Assembly (NCBI RefSeq): GCF_019355555.1
Contig: NZ_CP072141.1
Coordinates: forward strand, 2,908,001-2,972,000
Length of the DNA stretch: 64,000 nucleotides
Reading direction: 5' to 3'
Source: Rhizobium sp. L51/94
GTDB taxonomy: Bacteria; Pseudomonadota; Alphaproteobacteria; Rhizobiales; Rhizobiaceae
The notes under the pieces were generated by a model that worked only from the letters and a program-made list of their open reading frames with translations, searched no databases and was not told the origin of the DNA. Position 1 is the stretch's first letter. The number at the start of each line of letters is the position of its first letter. The position numbers and the translations under genes are program-made. Of this stretch, positions 35,541 through 45,800 are shown piece after piece.

Positions 35541-35586
35541 GATCTCCCCCCTTGTGGGGGAGATGTCACGCAGTGACAGAGAGGGG
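35541..35586 (+). repeat. RIME-like palindromic element between cobW and cobN
   Basis: Forward copy (ATCTCCCCCCTTGTGGGGG and GTCACGCAGTGAC hairpins) 19 bp from the cobW stop. On the cob operon transcript this pair would fold into strong stem-loops. Confidence 0.85.
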
Positions 35587-35605
35587 TAAGCCGCGGCAAA
35601 TACCA

Positions 35606-36652
35606 TCAAACAAGCGCCTCGATCGCACTGCGTACCGCCGCCTGGTCCATATCGTGCAGCCCGATCACCACCAGACGCGTCGCGCGGACTTCGCCCGGCG
35701 TCCAGGCGCGGTCAAAATAATGGTCGACACGGCTGCCAACGGCCTGCAGCTGCAGTCGCATCGGCTTGCCCGGCACATCGACGAAACCCTTGAGACGCAG
35801 TACGTCGTGATGGCCGATGACTGTCTTCAGCCGCTCGATAAACGTGACCGGCTCGGCGATGGGCCCGAGGTCGACAACGAAACTGTCGAACTCGTCATGG
35901 TCGTGCGGCGTACCGTCGGCATGCTCGATCTCATGGTGGGACAGCCGGTTGCCGACATCGGCCTCCGTGCCGATGCCGAGCCCCAGCAGCACGGCTGCCG
36001 AAACCTCGCCGTTGCGGGCCTCGATCATCGGGGGCTTGCGCTCGGTGCGCGACAGGACTTCGGCCCGAACGGCTGCAATGCCGGCGGCGTCCAGCAGGTC
36101 GGTCTTGTTGAGCACGATGAGGTCGGCGCAGGTCAACTGGTCCTCGAACAGTTCCTCGATCGGGTTGTCATGGTCGAGCGAGGCATCTTCCGCCCGCGCC
36201 GCATTGACGGCGTCGTGGTCGTCGGCAAACCGGCCGGCAGCGACGGCAACGCTGTCGACAACGGTGATCACGCCATCGACCGTCACGTGCGTGCGGATAT
36301 CCGGCCAGTTGAATGCTGCCACCAGCGGCTGCGGCAACGCCAGGCCGGATGTCTCGATGACGATGTGGTCGGGCCGCGGGTTGCGGGCAAGCAACTGGGT
36401 CATCGTCGGGATGAAGTCATCGGCGACCGTGCAGCAGATGCAGCCGTTGGTGAGCTCGATGATATCGTCGGCAGAGCAGTTCTCAGCGCCGCAATCCTTC
36501 AGCACGTCGCCGTCGACGCCGAGATCGCCGAACTCGTTGATGATGAGGGCGATGCGCTTGCCGCCGGCATTCTGCAGCAGGTTGCGGATCATCGTCGTCT
36601 TGCCAGCCCCGAGGAAGCCGGTGATGACGGTGGCGGGAATTTTCTGTTGCAA
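35606..36652 (-). CDS. cobW: CobW GTPase / metallochaperone
   Basis: A 348-aa G3E GTPase. Walker A GFLGAGKTT at residues 12-20, the CxCC metal motif C71-I-C73-C74, and the G-motif LNKTDLLDA. A histidine-rich stretch HADGTPHDHDEFD lies in the C-terminal half. CobW-type proteins deliver cobalt for B12 synthesis. The start is TTG 36652 (MQQKIPATVITG), 4 bp after the cobP stop, which places it in the same transcript. Confidence 0.94.
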   Translation of the reverse strand: MQQKIPATVITGFLGAGKTTMIRNLLQNAGGKRIALIINEFGDLGVDGDVLKDCGAENCSADDIIELTNGCICCTVADDFIPTMTQLLARNPRPDHIVIETSGLALPQPLVAAFNWPDIRTHVTVDGVITVVDSVAVAAGRFADDHDAVNAARAEDASLDHDNPIEELFEDQLTCADLIVLNKTDLLDAAGIAAVRAEVLSRTERKPPMIEARNGEVSAAVLLGLGIGTEADVGNRLSHHEIEHADGTPHDHDEFDSFVVDLGPIAEPVTFIERLKTVIGHHDVLRLKGFVDVPGKPMRLQLQAVGSRVDHYFDRAWTPGEVRATRLVVIGLHDMDQAAVRSAIEALV

Positions 36653-36656
36653 TGGA

Positions 36657-37181
36657 TCAGCCTTTCATTTTCAGCGGCAGTCCGGCGGCGACGAAATAGA
36701 CGTCGGTGGCCTCAGCCGCGATCATTTGGTGGAGACGGCCGGCATGGTCGCGAAAATCCCGCGCCATGCGGTTTTCCGGCACGATGCCGAGACCGACCTC
36801 GTTGGAGACGAACACCAGGCGCGCCTTTGCGCCCGGCAGGAATTTGCAGAGTGAGGCGAAGGCAGCAGCCATGTCGCGCTCTTCCATCATCAGGTTGGTG
36901 ACCCACAGCGTCAGGCAATCGACAAGAACAGCGCGGCCGGGCGCGTCGATGGCACCGAGTGTGCCGACAAGATCGAGCGGCTCCTCATGCGTCGTCCAGC
37001 CCTCGCCGCGATCGACGCGGTGTTGGCGGATGCGCTCCGCCATCTCGGCATCCCAGGCTCGACCGGTGGCGACGTAATGGCGGTCGAGGCCGGAGCCGGT
37101 AACGAGCGCCTCGGCAAAAGACGACTTGCCGGAGCGCGCGCCGCCAAGCACGAGGGCCGTTCCGAATGTTGGGGATGACAT
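36657..37181 (-). CDS. cobP: Adenosylcobinamide kinase/adenosylcobinamide-phosphate guanylyltransferase CobP (CobU)
   Basis: A 174-aa bifunctional enzyme that phosphorylates adenosylcobinamide and attaches GMP for nucleotide-loop assembly. The P-loop [14 protein letters not shown] lies near residue 12, then [12 protein letters not shown] (with the expected histidine in the following QHRVDRG), [11 protein letters not shown] and [15 protein letters not shown]. The ATG at 37181 gives the usual length; an extension to 37346 is not family-like. It is first after the riboswitch and the leader frame. Confidence 0.95.
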   Translation of the reverse strand: MSSPTFGTALVLGGARSGKSSFAEALVTGSGLDRHYVATGRAWDAEMAERIRQHRVDRGEGWTTHEEPLDLVGTLGAIDAPGRAVLVDCLTLWVTNLMMEERDMAAAFASLCKFLPGAKARLVFVSNEVGLGIVPENRMARDFRDHAGRLHQMIAAEATDVYFVAAGLPLKMKG

Positions 37182-37197
37182 CAGGTTGTTCCGATCC

Positions 37198-37287
37198 TCA
37201 CGCGGTTCTGCGCGAAGCTGCAAGCGTGCAACAGTTCGGATCAGGCAAGCGCGCCGCAATGACGCGCAAAAGCAAACGTTCAGCCAT
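37198..37287 (-). CDS. Candidate 29-aa leader peptide between riboswitch and cobP
   Basis: The ATG at 37285-37287 has a near-ideal GGAGG ribosome binding site 5 nt upstream (complement 37293-37297). The frame ends with TGA at 37198-37200, 16 nt before cobP. The peptide starts [18 protein letters not shown], then carries an adjacent cysteine pair and a basic C terminus. It could couple translation into cobP or respond to ribosome stalling. No homologue is known to me. Confidence 0.5.
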   Translation of the reverse strand: MAERLLLRVIAARLPDPNCCTLAASRRTA

Positions 37288-37347
37288 GACAACCTCCGTG
37301 CTGGCAGCGGGACGACGTCCCAAAGGGTGGGCTTTTCGCCCGGCACG

Positions 37348-37720
37348 GATGGCAGGTCTCCTGGCTCACGGTTGCAATCTCCGGTCGGAACGACGGATAT
37401 CGTTCCGACCGGAGATCACGGGTCTTTCTCGCCTTCCCGGCAGGTCATCATGAAAAGGCGGACGATTCGTAGATGAAGAGGCGTCCCACCCCGGTAAATC
37501 ATGATGCCACGCCAGTGGCTTTTCCGATGCCTTCGACTTAAGGCCCGCCTGCACCATTGCAGAACATCACCCGTCGTCCCGGAACACCGGACGAAAGACC
37601 CTGACCGTTCTACAGTCGCGGGGTCGGCTGCGATAGGAGCGCCCTGTATGGGTCCGCCCGGTCACATTCCCTTTTGATCCCATACCGTTTTCACGGCGCG
37701 GGAACCTTCCGTTATGCGTT
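37348..37720 (-). promoter_or_regulatory. Cobalamin (B12) riboswitch, expanded
   Basis: On the minus strand the leader contains GCGACTGTA (37611-37619), GCCACTG (37513-37519), GGGAAGGCGAGAAAGACC, and the B12 box GAGCCAGGAGACCTGCC (37351-37367), in canonical order. This identifies an adenosylcobalamin-sensing riboswitch controlling cobP-cobW-cobN-cobO and the EamA gene. It is about 370 nt, well above the usual 200 or so. The extra length lies in two peripheral arms, one being a 17-bp perfect hairpin. Confidence 0.92.
37377..37416 (-). repeat. 17-bp perfect inverted repeat inside the B12 riboswitch
   Basis: Arms 37377-37393 and 37400-37416 are perfectly complementary, with a 6-nt loop. It sits just 5' (in RNA) of the B12 box. 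Canonical B12 riboswitches have only a short variable connection here. Confidence 0.85.
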
Positions 37721-37877
37721 CAGGATTAGGCCTTCGCCTTATGCAAGTCAACTGATCGACGAATTCGGTTTCTGCCATATATGTGTTGAAACGGCGCTGA
37801 AATCATTCCCGGCGGCGGTCTTTTTGTCGCAATTGCCAGTGTAAAGACGTCCTGCTTTAAACAACCGCCTCTCTTTC

Positions 37878-39680
37878 ATGCGTAACGCCATGCTTCAACG
37901 ATTCCATGCGCCCCGCTTTCGCACCCTCCGGTCGCTTTTCGAAGCCGGGCGGATGCGCGCGATCCTGCGACAGAGCGAAGTCGGCCTCGTCATTGCCGGC
38001 GCATTGGTCGGCGTGACGTCCGGGCTGGCGGTGACGGCCATGAGCCTGATCTCTCGCCAGATGCACATGCTGATCTACGGTATCGGCGATGACGGCAGGC
38101 TGAGCAGCGCGGTGATCGACAACAAGCTGTTGTTGCTGCTGGCGCCGATTGCCGGCGGCGTGCTGCTGGGGCTGATGCTGTTCATCCTCTCCAAGACCCG
38201 CAAAAAGCCGATGATCGACCCGATCGAGGCCAACGCGCTTCACGGCGGCCGGCTGTCGCTGACCGACAGCATTCTGGTCTCCATTCAGAACCTCATATCC
38301 AACGGTTTCGGCGCATCCGTCGGGCTGGAGGCCGGCTACACGCAGATCGCCGCCGGCATCGCCTCGAAACTCGGACTGAAACTGCAGCTGCGCCGGGGCG
38401 ACCTTCGCACTCTTGTCGGCTGCGGTGCGGCCGGTGCCATCGCCGCAGCCTTCAGCGCCCCCCTCACCGGCGCCTTCTATGCCTTTGAGCTGATCATCGG
38501 CAGCTACACCATTGTCACCCTGACCCCGGTCGTCGTTTCCGCCCTCGTCGCAACGCTGGTCGCACGCCTGCTCGCCGGCAGCGACGTGATGATCGATATC
38601 GGCGATTTCGGCAGCGTCGTGCCGGCCGACTACATTCCGGCCCTGCTTCTCGGCGCAGTCTGCGCCGGTTGCGGCATCCTGCTCATGCAGGGCGTCTCCT
38701 TCATCGAGGAGCTGGCCCGCAAGAGCGCCATCCCCCAGTATGTCCGCCCGGCACTCGGTGGCATCGTCGTCGGCATGCTCGCCCTGATCTCGCCGCAGGT
38801 GCTGTCGGCCGGCCACGGAGCGCTGCATCTCAATCTCGGCCGGGATATCGCCATCCCGGCCTTGATCGGCATCCTGCTGCTGAAGTCGCTGGCCTCGGCG
38901 GTTTCGATAGGCTCCGGCTTCCGTGGCGGCCTGTTCTTCGCCTCGCTGTTCATGGGCGCCCTGCTCGGCAAGATCTTCGCCTACTCCGCGCCCTACTTCG
39001 ATCACGCGACGCTGACGCCGGTCATCTATGCCGTGGTCGGCATGAGTTCGCTGGCCGTGGCAGTCATCGGCGGCCCGCTGACGATGACCTTCCTGGCGCT
39101 GGAAATAACGGGCGACTTTCCGATCACCGCGCTGGTGCTTGCCGCCGTCATAACCTCGTCGCTCGTCGTTCGCACCACCTTCGGCTACTCCTTTGCCACC
39201 TGGCGCTTTCACCTCCGCGGCGAGAGCATCCGCAGCGCCCACGATGTCGGCTGGATCCGCAACCTGACGGTCGCCCGTATGATGCGCCCCGATGTGCGCA
39301 GCGCCAACGTCAACATCAGCATCGCCGACTTCCGCCATGATTTCCCGATCGGCTCGACCCAGCGGGTCGTGCTGCTGGACGATGCGGAGAAATATGCCGG
39401 CATGGTGCTGGTGCCGGAAATATACGCCAGCCCCGTCGACCAGGACGATGGCGATCGCGGCCTTGGCGATTTCATCCGCTACAAGAACGACTTCCTGCAG
39501 CCGCAGATGAATGCAAAGCAGGCGGCCGCGATCTTCGACAAGACCGAAAGCGAAGCACTGGCTGTGGTCAACAATCTGATCGAGCGAAAGGTCATCGGCC
39601 AGCTGTCGGAAAGCCATACCCTGCGGCGCTATTCGGAAGAGCTCGACCGGCGCCGGCGAGAGGAGTCAGGCGAACTCTGA
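37878..39680 (+). CDS. CLC-family chloride channel/antiporter with CBS region
   Basis: A 600-aa polytopic membrane protein. CLC signatures: GFGASVGLEAGYTQ (the GxExP-like filter helix, with E-A-G in place of E-G-P), GAAGAIAAAFSAPLTGAFYAFE, SIGSGFRGGLFF, and VIYAVVGMSSLAVAVIGGPLT. The last 150 residues form a cytoplasmic CBS-like region. Likely a H+/Cl- antiporter for acid tolerance or ion homeostasis. It is separated from the cob operon by the riboswitch region and transcribed away from it. Confidence 0.92.
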   Translation: MRNAMLQRFHAPRFRTLRSLFEAGRMRAILRQSEVGLVIAGALVGVTSGLAVTAMSLISRQMHMLIYGIGDDGRLSSAVIDNKLLLLLAPIAGGVLLGLMLFILSKTRKKPMIDPIEANALHGGRLSLTDSILVSIQNLISNGFGASVGLEAGYTQIAAGIASKLGLKLQLRRGDLRTLVGCGAAGAIAAAFSAPLTGAFYAFELIIGSYTIVTLTPVVVSALVATLVARLLAGSDVMIDIGDFGSVVPADYIPALLLGAVCAGCGILLMQGVSFIEELARKSAIPQYVRPALGGIVVGMLALISPQVLSAGHGALHLNLGRDIAIPALIGILLLKSLASAVSIGSGFRGGLFFASLFMGALLGKIFAYSAPYFDHATLTPVIYAVVGMSSLAVAVIGGPLTMTFLALEITGDFPITALVLAAVITSSLVVRTTFGYSFATWRFHLRGESIRSAHDVGWIRNLTVARMMRPDVRSANVNISIADFRHDFPIGSTQRVVLLDDAEKYAGMVLVPEIYASPVDQDDGDRGLGDFIRYKNDFLQPQMNAKQAAAIFDKTESEALAVVNNLIERKVIGQLSESHTLRRYSEELDRRRREESGEL

Positions 39681-39792
39681 GCCCGCAATCAATTTCAGTA
39701 TTGACGCGTACGCACCACGCTCTAACTCAGATGCACCATAACGTCCGGTACCGTGCCAAGTGGCGCCGCCGGCACAAGCACTGAAAGCAAAC

Positions 39793-40647
39793 ATGGCAAC
39801 CTCCTCCACGCCCGTCTGGTTCATCACCGGCTGCTCGACCGGCTTCGGCCGCGAACTCGCGACATTGGTACTCGAACGCGGCTGGCGCGCCGTCGTCACC
39901 GCCCGTGGCAAGGAGCGTGTCGCCGATCTCGTCACGGGTCACGAAGACAGTGCCCTAGCGCTGGACCTCGACGTCACCGACAAGGAGCAGATCGCTGCCG
40001 CCGTAAGGGCCGCCGAAGAACGCTTCGGCCAGATCGACGTGCTGGTCAACAATGCCGGTTACGGCTACCAGGCATCGATCGAAGAGGGCGACGACGACGC
40101 CATCCGCGCCCAGTTCGATGCCAACGTCTTCGGCCTCTTCGCCATGACCCGGGCCGTATTGCCGGGCATGCGCAAGCGCCGCCGGGGCCATATCATCAAC
40201 ATCACCTCGGTTGCCGGTCTCGTCGGCTTTCCCGGCTCCGGCTACTATGCAGCCAGCAAGCACGCCGTCGAGGGCATGTCGGACGCGCTTGCCGTCGAAG
40301 GCCGGCCGCTCGGCATTAAGGTTACCTGCATCGAACCCGGCCCGTTCCGCACAGATTGGGCCGGCCGGTCCTTACAGCAGACGGTCTCCGGCATCGCCGA
40401 CTACGAAGAGACCGTCGGCGCACGGATGGCCTCGACAGCAGCCATCAGCGGCAAGCAGAAGGGCGATCCGATCCGCGCTGCAAAGGCGATGATGATGGTA
40501 ACGGAACTGGAGCACCCGCCGCGCCACCTGGTGCTCGGCGCTTTCGGCGTCGATGCCGTATCGAAAAAGCTCTCGGACAGTCTGGCCGAAGTCGAACAGT
40601 GGCGCGACACCTCCATCGGTGCCGATTTCCCAGAGTCCGAACAATAA
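39793..40647 (+). CDS. SDR family oxidoreductase
   Basis: A 284-aa classical short-chain dehydrogenase. TGCSTGFGRELA is the Rossmann glycine motif (residues 12-23), VLVNNAGYGYQASIEE, the Ser in ITSVAGL, and YYAASKHAVEG with the YxxxK dyad. An NADP preference is suggested by the following TARGKERV. The substrate is unknown. The ATG at 39793 is used because the family begins there; the frame is open to 39760. Confidence 0.93.
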   Translation: MATSSTPVWFITGCSTGFGRELATLVLERGWRAVVTARGKERVADLVTGHEDSALALDLDVTDKEQIAAAVRAAEERFGQIDVLVNNAGYGYQASIEEGDDDAIRAQFDANVFGLFAMTRAVLPGMRKRRRGHIINITSVAGLVGFPGSGYYAASKHAVEGMSDALAVEGRPLGIKVTCIEPGPFRTDWAGRSLQQTVSGIADYEETVGARMASTAAISGKQKGDPIRAAKAMMMVTELEHPPRHLVLGAFGVDAVSKKLSDSLAEVEQWRDTSIGADFPESEQ

Positions 40648-40770
40648 GTTCACAGCTATGGCGGCGTTCCTCTTACCGCTCGCGAAAAGCCGGTCGTCCA
40701 CCGCGACGACCGGACACCACCTTACTGCGCCGTCGCGGATAGGCGGTGGCGAAAAACAGGGACGGCATGG

Positions 40771-42639
40771 ATGACTGACAACAGGTCCGCTGCAACAGAC
40801 ATCGGCAAGCATGAGCCGCCGCCCCTGAACGAAGGCCACCTGACCGCCATCCCACGGCCAGTGGCCGACCATGGAACCATCGGCAATCTGCGCACCACCG
40901 CTCTGGTCGCCCGAGACGGTGCCATCGACTTCCTGTGCTGGCCGAACTTCGACAGCCCCAGCGTCTTCCTGGCTTTGCTCGATCCGGAAAAGGGCGGCGC
41001 CTTCGAACTCTCGCCGGATATCGCCGGCGCGCGCACCATCCAGATGTACGTCCCCGAAACCAACGTCCTGATGACGCGCTGGCTCGGGCATGCCGGCAGC
41101 GCCGAAATTACCGACCTGATGCCGAGCCCGACTACGACCGGCGAGAGCGTCTGCCGGATCGTGCGCCGCGTCGCCGTCACGCGCGGCACAGTCACCATCC
41201 GGCTGAAATGCTGGCCACGCTTCGACTACGCTCGCACCATCCCGGACGTTACCGTCGATGAACACGGTGCCGTATTCAGCGGACCCGACGGCTTGCGCTT
41301 GCGCCTGACCGCACCGGTGGCACTGACGCCGATGAACGGAGGAGTGACGGCGGAATTGACGCTCAAGGTCGGAGAGCAGGCGGATTTCACCTTCGGAGAC
41401 GACGACGGCGTGCTCATGCAGACCGAGGAGGTGTCATGCGTCATCCTCGAGACAAAAAACTACTGGCAGAAATGGGCTGCCCGGTCGACCTATCACGGTC
41501 GCTGGCGGGATGCCGTGACCCGCTCGGCGCTGGCCCTTAAACTGATGACCTCGCTCAGCCACGGCTCGATGGTCGCTGCCGCCACCTTCGGCCTGCCGGA
41601 GGCGCCCGGCGGCGAACGTAACTGGGACTATCGCGCCACGTGGATCAGGGATGCATCGTTCACGGTCTATGCGCTGATGCGGCTCGGCTACCAGGAGGAG
41701 GCAATGGCCTTCAGCCGATGGACCGGCGCGCGCACCCAGCAAGACTGGGACGGCCAGCTTCTGATCATGTACCGGATCGACGGCAGTTCCGATCTGGAGG
41801 AAGTCGAGCTGGACCATCTGGCAGGCTACGGCGGCGCACGCCCCGTGCGTGTCGGCAACAAGGCTGCCGAGCAAATCCAGCTCGACATCTACGGCGAGCT
41901 GATGGACTCTATCTACATCAGCAACAAATACGGAGAGGCTATCTCCGGTCGGGGCTGGCGCGGCGTTCAGCGCTTTGTCAATTACGTTTGCGACAACTGG
42001 CAGCTACCGGATGCCGGCATTTGGGAGGTGCGCAACGAACCGTCCGAGCATCTGCACTCCCGGCTGATGTGCTGGGTAGCCGTCGACCGCGCGATCCGGC
42101 TGGCTGAAAAGCGCTCGCTGTCCGCCCCCTTCGAAAAATGGGTGACGACGCGCAACGAGATCAGCGAAGATATCTGGGCGAACTTCTGGAACGACGAACT
42201 CGGCCATTTCGTGCAGGGCAAGGGTGCGACCAATGTCGATGGCGCACTGCTGCTGATGCCGTTGGTACGTTTCGTCAGCGCCACCGACCCGGCGTGGCTG
42301 GCGACGCTCGATGCCATCGGCGACCAGCTGGCCGACGACAGCCTGGTGAAGCGCTACAAGCAGGAAGATGGCCTCGACGGCCAGGAAGGTGCGTTTGCCG
42401 CCTGCTCCTTCTGGTATGTCGAATGCCTCGCCCGCGCTGGTCGCCTCGACGAGGCACGCATAAACTTCGAAAAGCTGCTGCTCTACGGCAACCACCTGCA
42501 GCTCTATCCGGAAGAGTTCGATGCGCGCGGCGAGTTCCTCGGTAATTTCCCGCAAGCCTTCACGCATCTCGCCCTCATCAGCGCTGCCTTCTATCTGGAC
42601 AGGGCACTGGATGGCAAATTCGGTCAGTGGCGGGCATAG
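40771..42639 (+). CDS. Glycoside hydrolase family 15 protein
   Basis: A 622-aa protein with an N-terminal beta-rich domain (residues ~30-230; GNLRTTALVARDGAIDFLCWPNFDSP) and a C-terminal (alpha/alpha)6 barrel. The barrel has NWDYRATWIRDASFTVYAL near residue 290 and FAACSFWYVECLARAG near the end, supplying the general acid and base glutamates. Family members are glucoamylases or trehalases. The cytoplasmic location (no signal peptide) suits trehalose or glucan turnover. Confidence 0.93.
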   Translation: MTDNRSAATDIGKHEPPPLNEGHLTAIPRPVADHGTIGNLRTTALVARDGAIDFLCWPNFDSPSVFLALLDPEKGGAFELSPDIAGARTIQMYVPETNVLMTRWLGHAGSAEITDLMPSPTTTGESVCRIVRRVAVTRGTVTIRLKCWPRFDYARTIPDVTVDEHGAVFSGPDGLRLRLTAPVALTPMNGGVTAELTLKVGEQADFTFGDDDGVLMQTEEVSCVILETKNYWQKWAARSTYHGRWRDAVTRSALALKLMTSLSHGSMVAAATFGLPEAPGGERNWDYRATWIRDASFTVYALMRLGYQEEAMAFSRWTGARTQQDWDGQLLIMYRIDGSSDLEEVELDHLAGYGGARPVRVGNKAAEQIQLDIYGELMDSIYISNKYGEAISGRGWRGVQRFVNYVCDNWQLPDAGIWEVRNEPSEHLHSRLMCWVAVDRAIRLAEKRSLSAPFEKWVTTRNEISEDIWANFWNDELGHFVQGKGATNVDGALLLMPLVRFVSATDPAWLATLDAIGDQLADDSLVKRYKQEDGLDGQEGAFAACSFWYVECLARAGRLDEARINFEKLLLYGNHLQLYPEEFDARGEFLGNFPQAFTHLALISAAFYLDRALDGKFGQWRA

Positions 42640-42814
42640 AAGGGCACGGCTTGTTAGCGTCACTGCTTCCCGAATAGTTTGATTTTTATCGGATAACGCG
42701 CCGAAGGTGTGTTGTCGTGTTTCATTTCAGGGCGGTTGCATCTCAGCGATTGACAATTTGCCGATATGTTTCAAGAGTGCGCCGCATCGGCTGACTGCTT
42801 GGGGGGTATGGGCT

Positions 42815-45800
42815 ATGTCACGGCGCGCGATTATCGGACTGTCGGCTCTTTTGTTCGGCGCTTTCCTTTCTCTCGCGCCCGGACAGGCGGCGGACGCAAG
42901 TCGCCAGGTGGTGACCACCCCCGGCGGCGATTATTTCGGCTTCGACCTGCGCACCGTCCAGAACCAGACAATCGAGCAATGCGAGGCGACCTGTATCGCC
43001 GATCGCTCCTGCCGCGCCTTCACCTACAATCCGAAGGTGAAATGGTGTTTCCTCAAATCCGACTTCAACCAGCTGAACGATTTTCCGGGCGCCATTGCCG
43101 GCAAGATCGTCGAAGTCACAGCCCAGCCCGATATCGGCGCCGCACCCGCTTTGCCCTTCATCAGCGACAAGCTGCGCGACGATGCGGCGAAGGCAAAAGC
43201 GAACCTCGCTCTGACCGATGACCAGAAGACGCAAGGCGTCCAGAGCCTGGTGGCGCTCGCCCATGTAGAGCAATCCGCAAAGAATCCGGCAGAAGCCGTA
43301 AAAGCCTTTCTTGGCGCCCTGTCCATTACGCCGGAAGATCCCGTCCTCTGGATCGAAACGGCCCGTACAGCAAACAGCATCAAGAACAATACCGAAATTG
43401 CCGGCCAGGCCGCCATTGCCGCGCTGAATGGCTACCAGCTGACACGCACCAAGGAGAGCCGCGCCGACGCCCTCGCAGTGCTCGCGGCGTCGCTGGCCAA
43501 TTCGGACAACGCCCGCGCCGCTCTCAGCGCCTACAAGGCGAGCCTCGCGCTGGTCAATTCCAAGACCGTTGCCGCTGCCTATGCCGACCTCAAAAGCCGC
43601 AAGGGTTTCCGCATTCTCGCCAATACCATAGATAATGACAGCACGACCCCGCGCGCCTGCGTGCAGTTCTCGGAAAAGCTCATCAAGAGCGGCACGGACT
43701 ACACACCCTTCGTCACCGTCGATGGCGCAACGCCGAACGCGATGGAAGCCAAGGACGACCAGATCTGCGTCGAGGGACTTGCCCATGGGCAGCGCTACAA
43801 GATCTCCTTTCGCGCCGGCCTGCCCTCCTCGGTCGATGAAACTCTCGAAAAGACCGCTGACGTCAGCATCTACGTCAAGGATCGCACCGCCTCGGTGCAT
43901 TTCACCGGCGACAACTTCGTGCTGCCGCAAACCGTTCGCCACGGCATCCCGCTCGTCTCCGTCAACGCGACCACAGCAAATCTGAAACTTTACCGGATCG
44001 GCGACCGTGGCATCGCGCCGCTGCTCACCTCCTCGCAGTTCCTGACGCAACTGGATGGCTACAGCGCCCAGCGCCTGCAGGATGAATCCGGCGAACTGGT
44101 GTGGCAGGGCGCCATCGACATCAAGTCCGATCTCAACAAGGACGTCGTCACCAGCTTCCCGGTCGACCAGGCATTGCCGCAGCGCAAGCCCGGTATCTAT
44201 GTTATGACCGCGACCGTGCAGAACGGCGGCGGCCAGGAATGGGATTCGCAGGCGACACAATGGTTCGTCGTCTCCGATATCGGCCTCTCCACCTATGCCG
44301 GCACCGATGGCCTCAGCGTCTTCACCCGCTCGCTTGACACTGCCAAGCCGCTCGCCGGCGTCGAGCTGCAGTTGCTCGCCAAGAACAATGAAATCCTCGG
44401 CACGGCCAAGACCGATGAAAACGGCCATGCCACCTTTACCGCAGGCCTGATGCGCGGAACGGCGGCCATGACGCCCGCCGTCATCACCGCCAAGGACGGC
44501 GACAAGGACTATGTGTTCCTCGACATGACGCGCGCCGGCTTCGACCTGTCGGATCGCGGTGTCACTGGCCGCAAGACACCCGGCGCCATTGACGTGCTCG
44601 CCTGGACAGAACGCGGCATCTACCGCGCCGGCGAGACGGTGCACGCCTCGGTGCTCGCCCGCGACAGCGCCTCGGCAGCTATCGAGAACCTGCCGCTGAC
44701 CTTTATCTTCAACCGGCCGGATGGCGTCGAGGATCGCCGCGTCGTTAGCAATGGCGGCCTGCTCGGCGGCTACACGATCGACTTGCCCCTGCAGACAAAC
44801 GCCATGCGCGGCACCTGGACGATGCAGGTGTTCACCGACCCGAAGGGCACGGCGATTGGCGAAAAGCAGTTTCTGGTCGATGATTTCGTGCCGGACCGGA
44901 TAGAGTTCGATCTGAAGAGCGAGGCAAAGACCATCGACCTCGATGCGCCCGCCGCAGTGTCGGTGGACGGTCGCTACCTCTATGGCGCGCCTGCTGCCGG
45001 CCTCACCATCGAAGGTGACGTCGCGCTGAAGACGACGCGCGAAAGCGCCGATTTCCCTGGCTATCTGTTCGGGCTTGCCGACGAGCAGGCGAGCGAGGAC
45101 ACCAAGGTGCCTCTCGAAGGCCTGGAGCCGGTCGACGACCAGGGCCACGAGACCTTCGATGTCTCGCTCGCCACGCTGCCTTCCACCACACAGTTGTTGA
45201 ATGCCAATATCACGCTGCGCATGCAGGAAGCCGGCGGCCGTGCCGTCGAGCGGTCGCTGACGCTACCGGTCAAGGCGCAGGGACCAATGATCGGCATCAA
45301 GCCGGAATTCGACGGTAATCTCAGCGAGAATGCCATCGGCAAGTTTCATGTCATCTCCATCGACCGGGATGCCAAAAAGCAGGCGATGTCCGGTTTGAAC
45401 TGGAAACTGCTAAGTATCGAGCAGAACTACCAGTGGTACCGCGACGGCTCCGGATGGAAGTATGAGCCGGTGAATTCGACCAAGCTGGTCGCCAACGGCA
45501 CGATTGATGCGACAGCCGAAAACGGCGCCGAAATCGCAGTTCCCGTCGCTTTCGGGCGCTATCGTCTAGAGATCGAAACCGCAGCCGTCGATGGCCCGGC
45601 CTCCAGCGTCGAGTTCGACGCCGGCTGGTACGTCGCGGCATCCTCGACCGAGACGCCGGACGCCCTCGAAGTCGGCCTCGACAAGGAAAGCTATGCTGTC
45701 GGTGACACCGCCAAGCTGAAGATTTCCCCACGCTTTGCCGGCGAAGTGCTCGTCACCATCGGCACCGAAAACCTTGTCTCGACCCAGACGGCGAGCATTG

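Noticed and set aside
37857-39617. 586-codon minus-strand frame opposite the CLC channel
   Set aside because: Polar, low-complexity antisense frame; the CLC frame has clear motifs.
42818-45148. 776-codon minus-strand frame opposite the A2M gene
   Set aside because: Antisense shadow with Gly/Asp/Arg-rich composition; A2M motifs on the plus strand are decisive.
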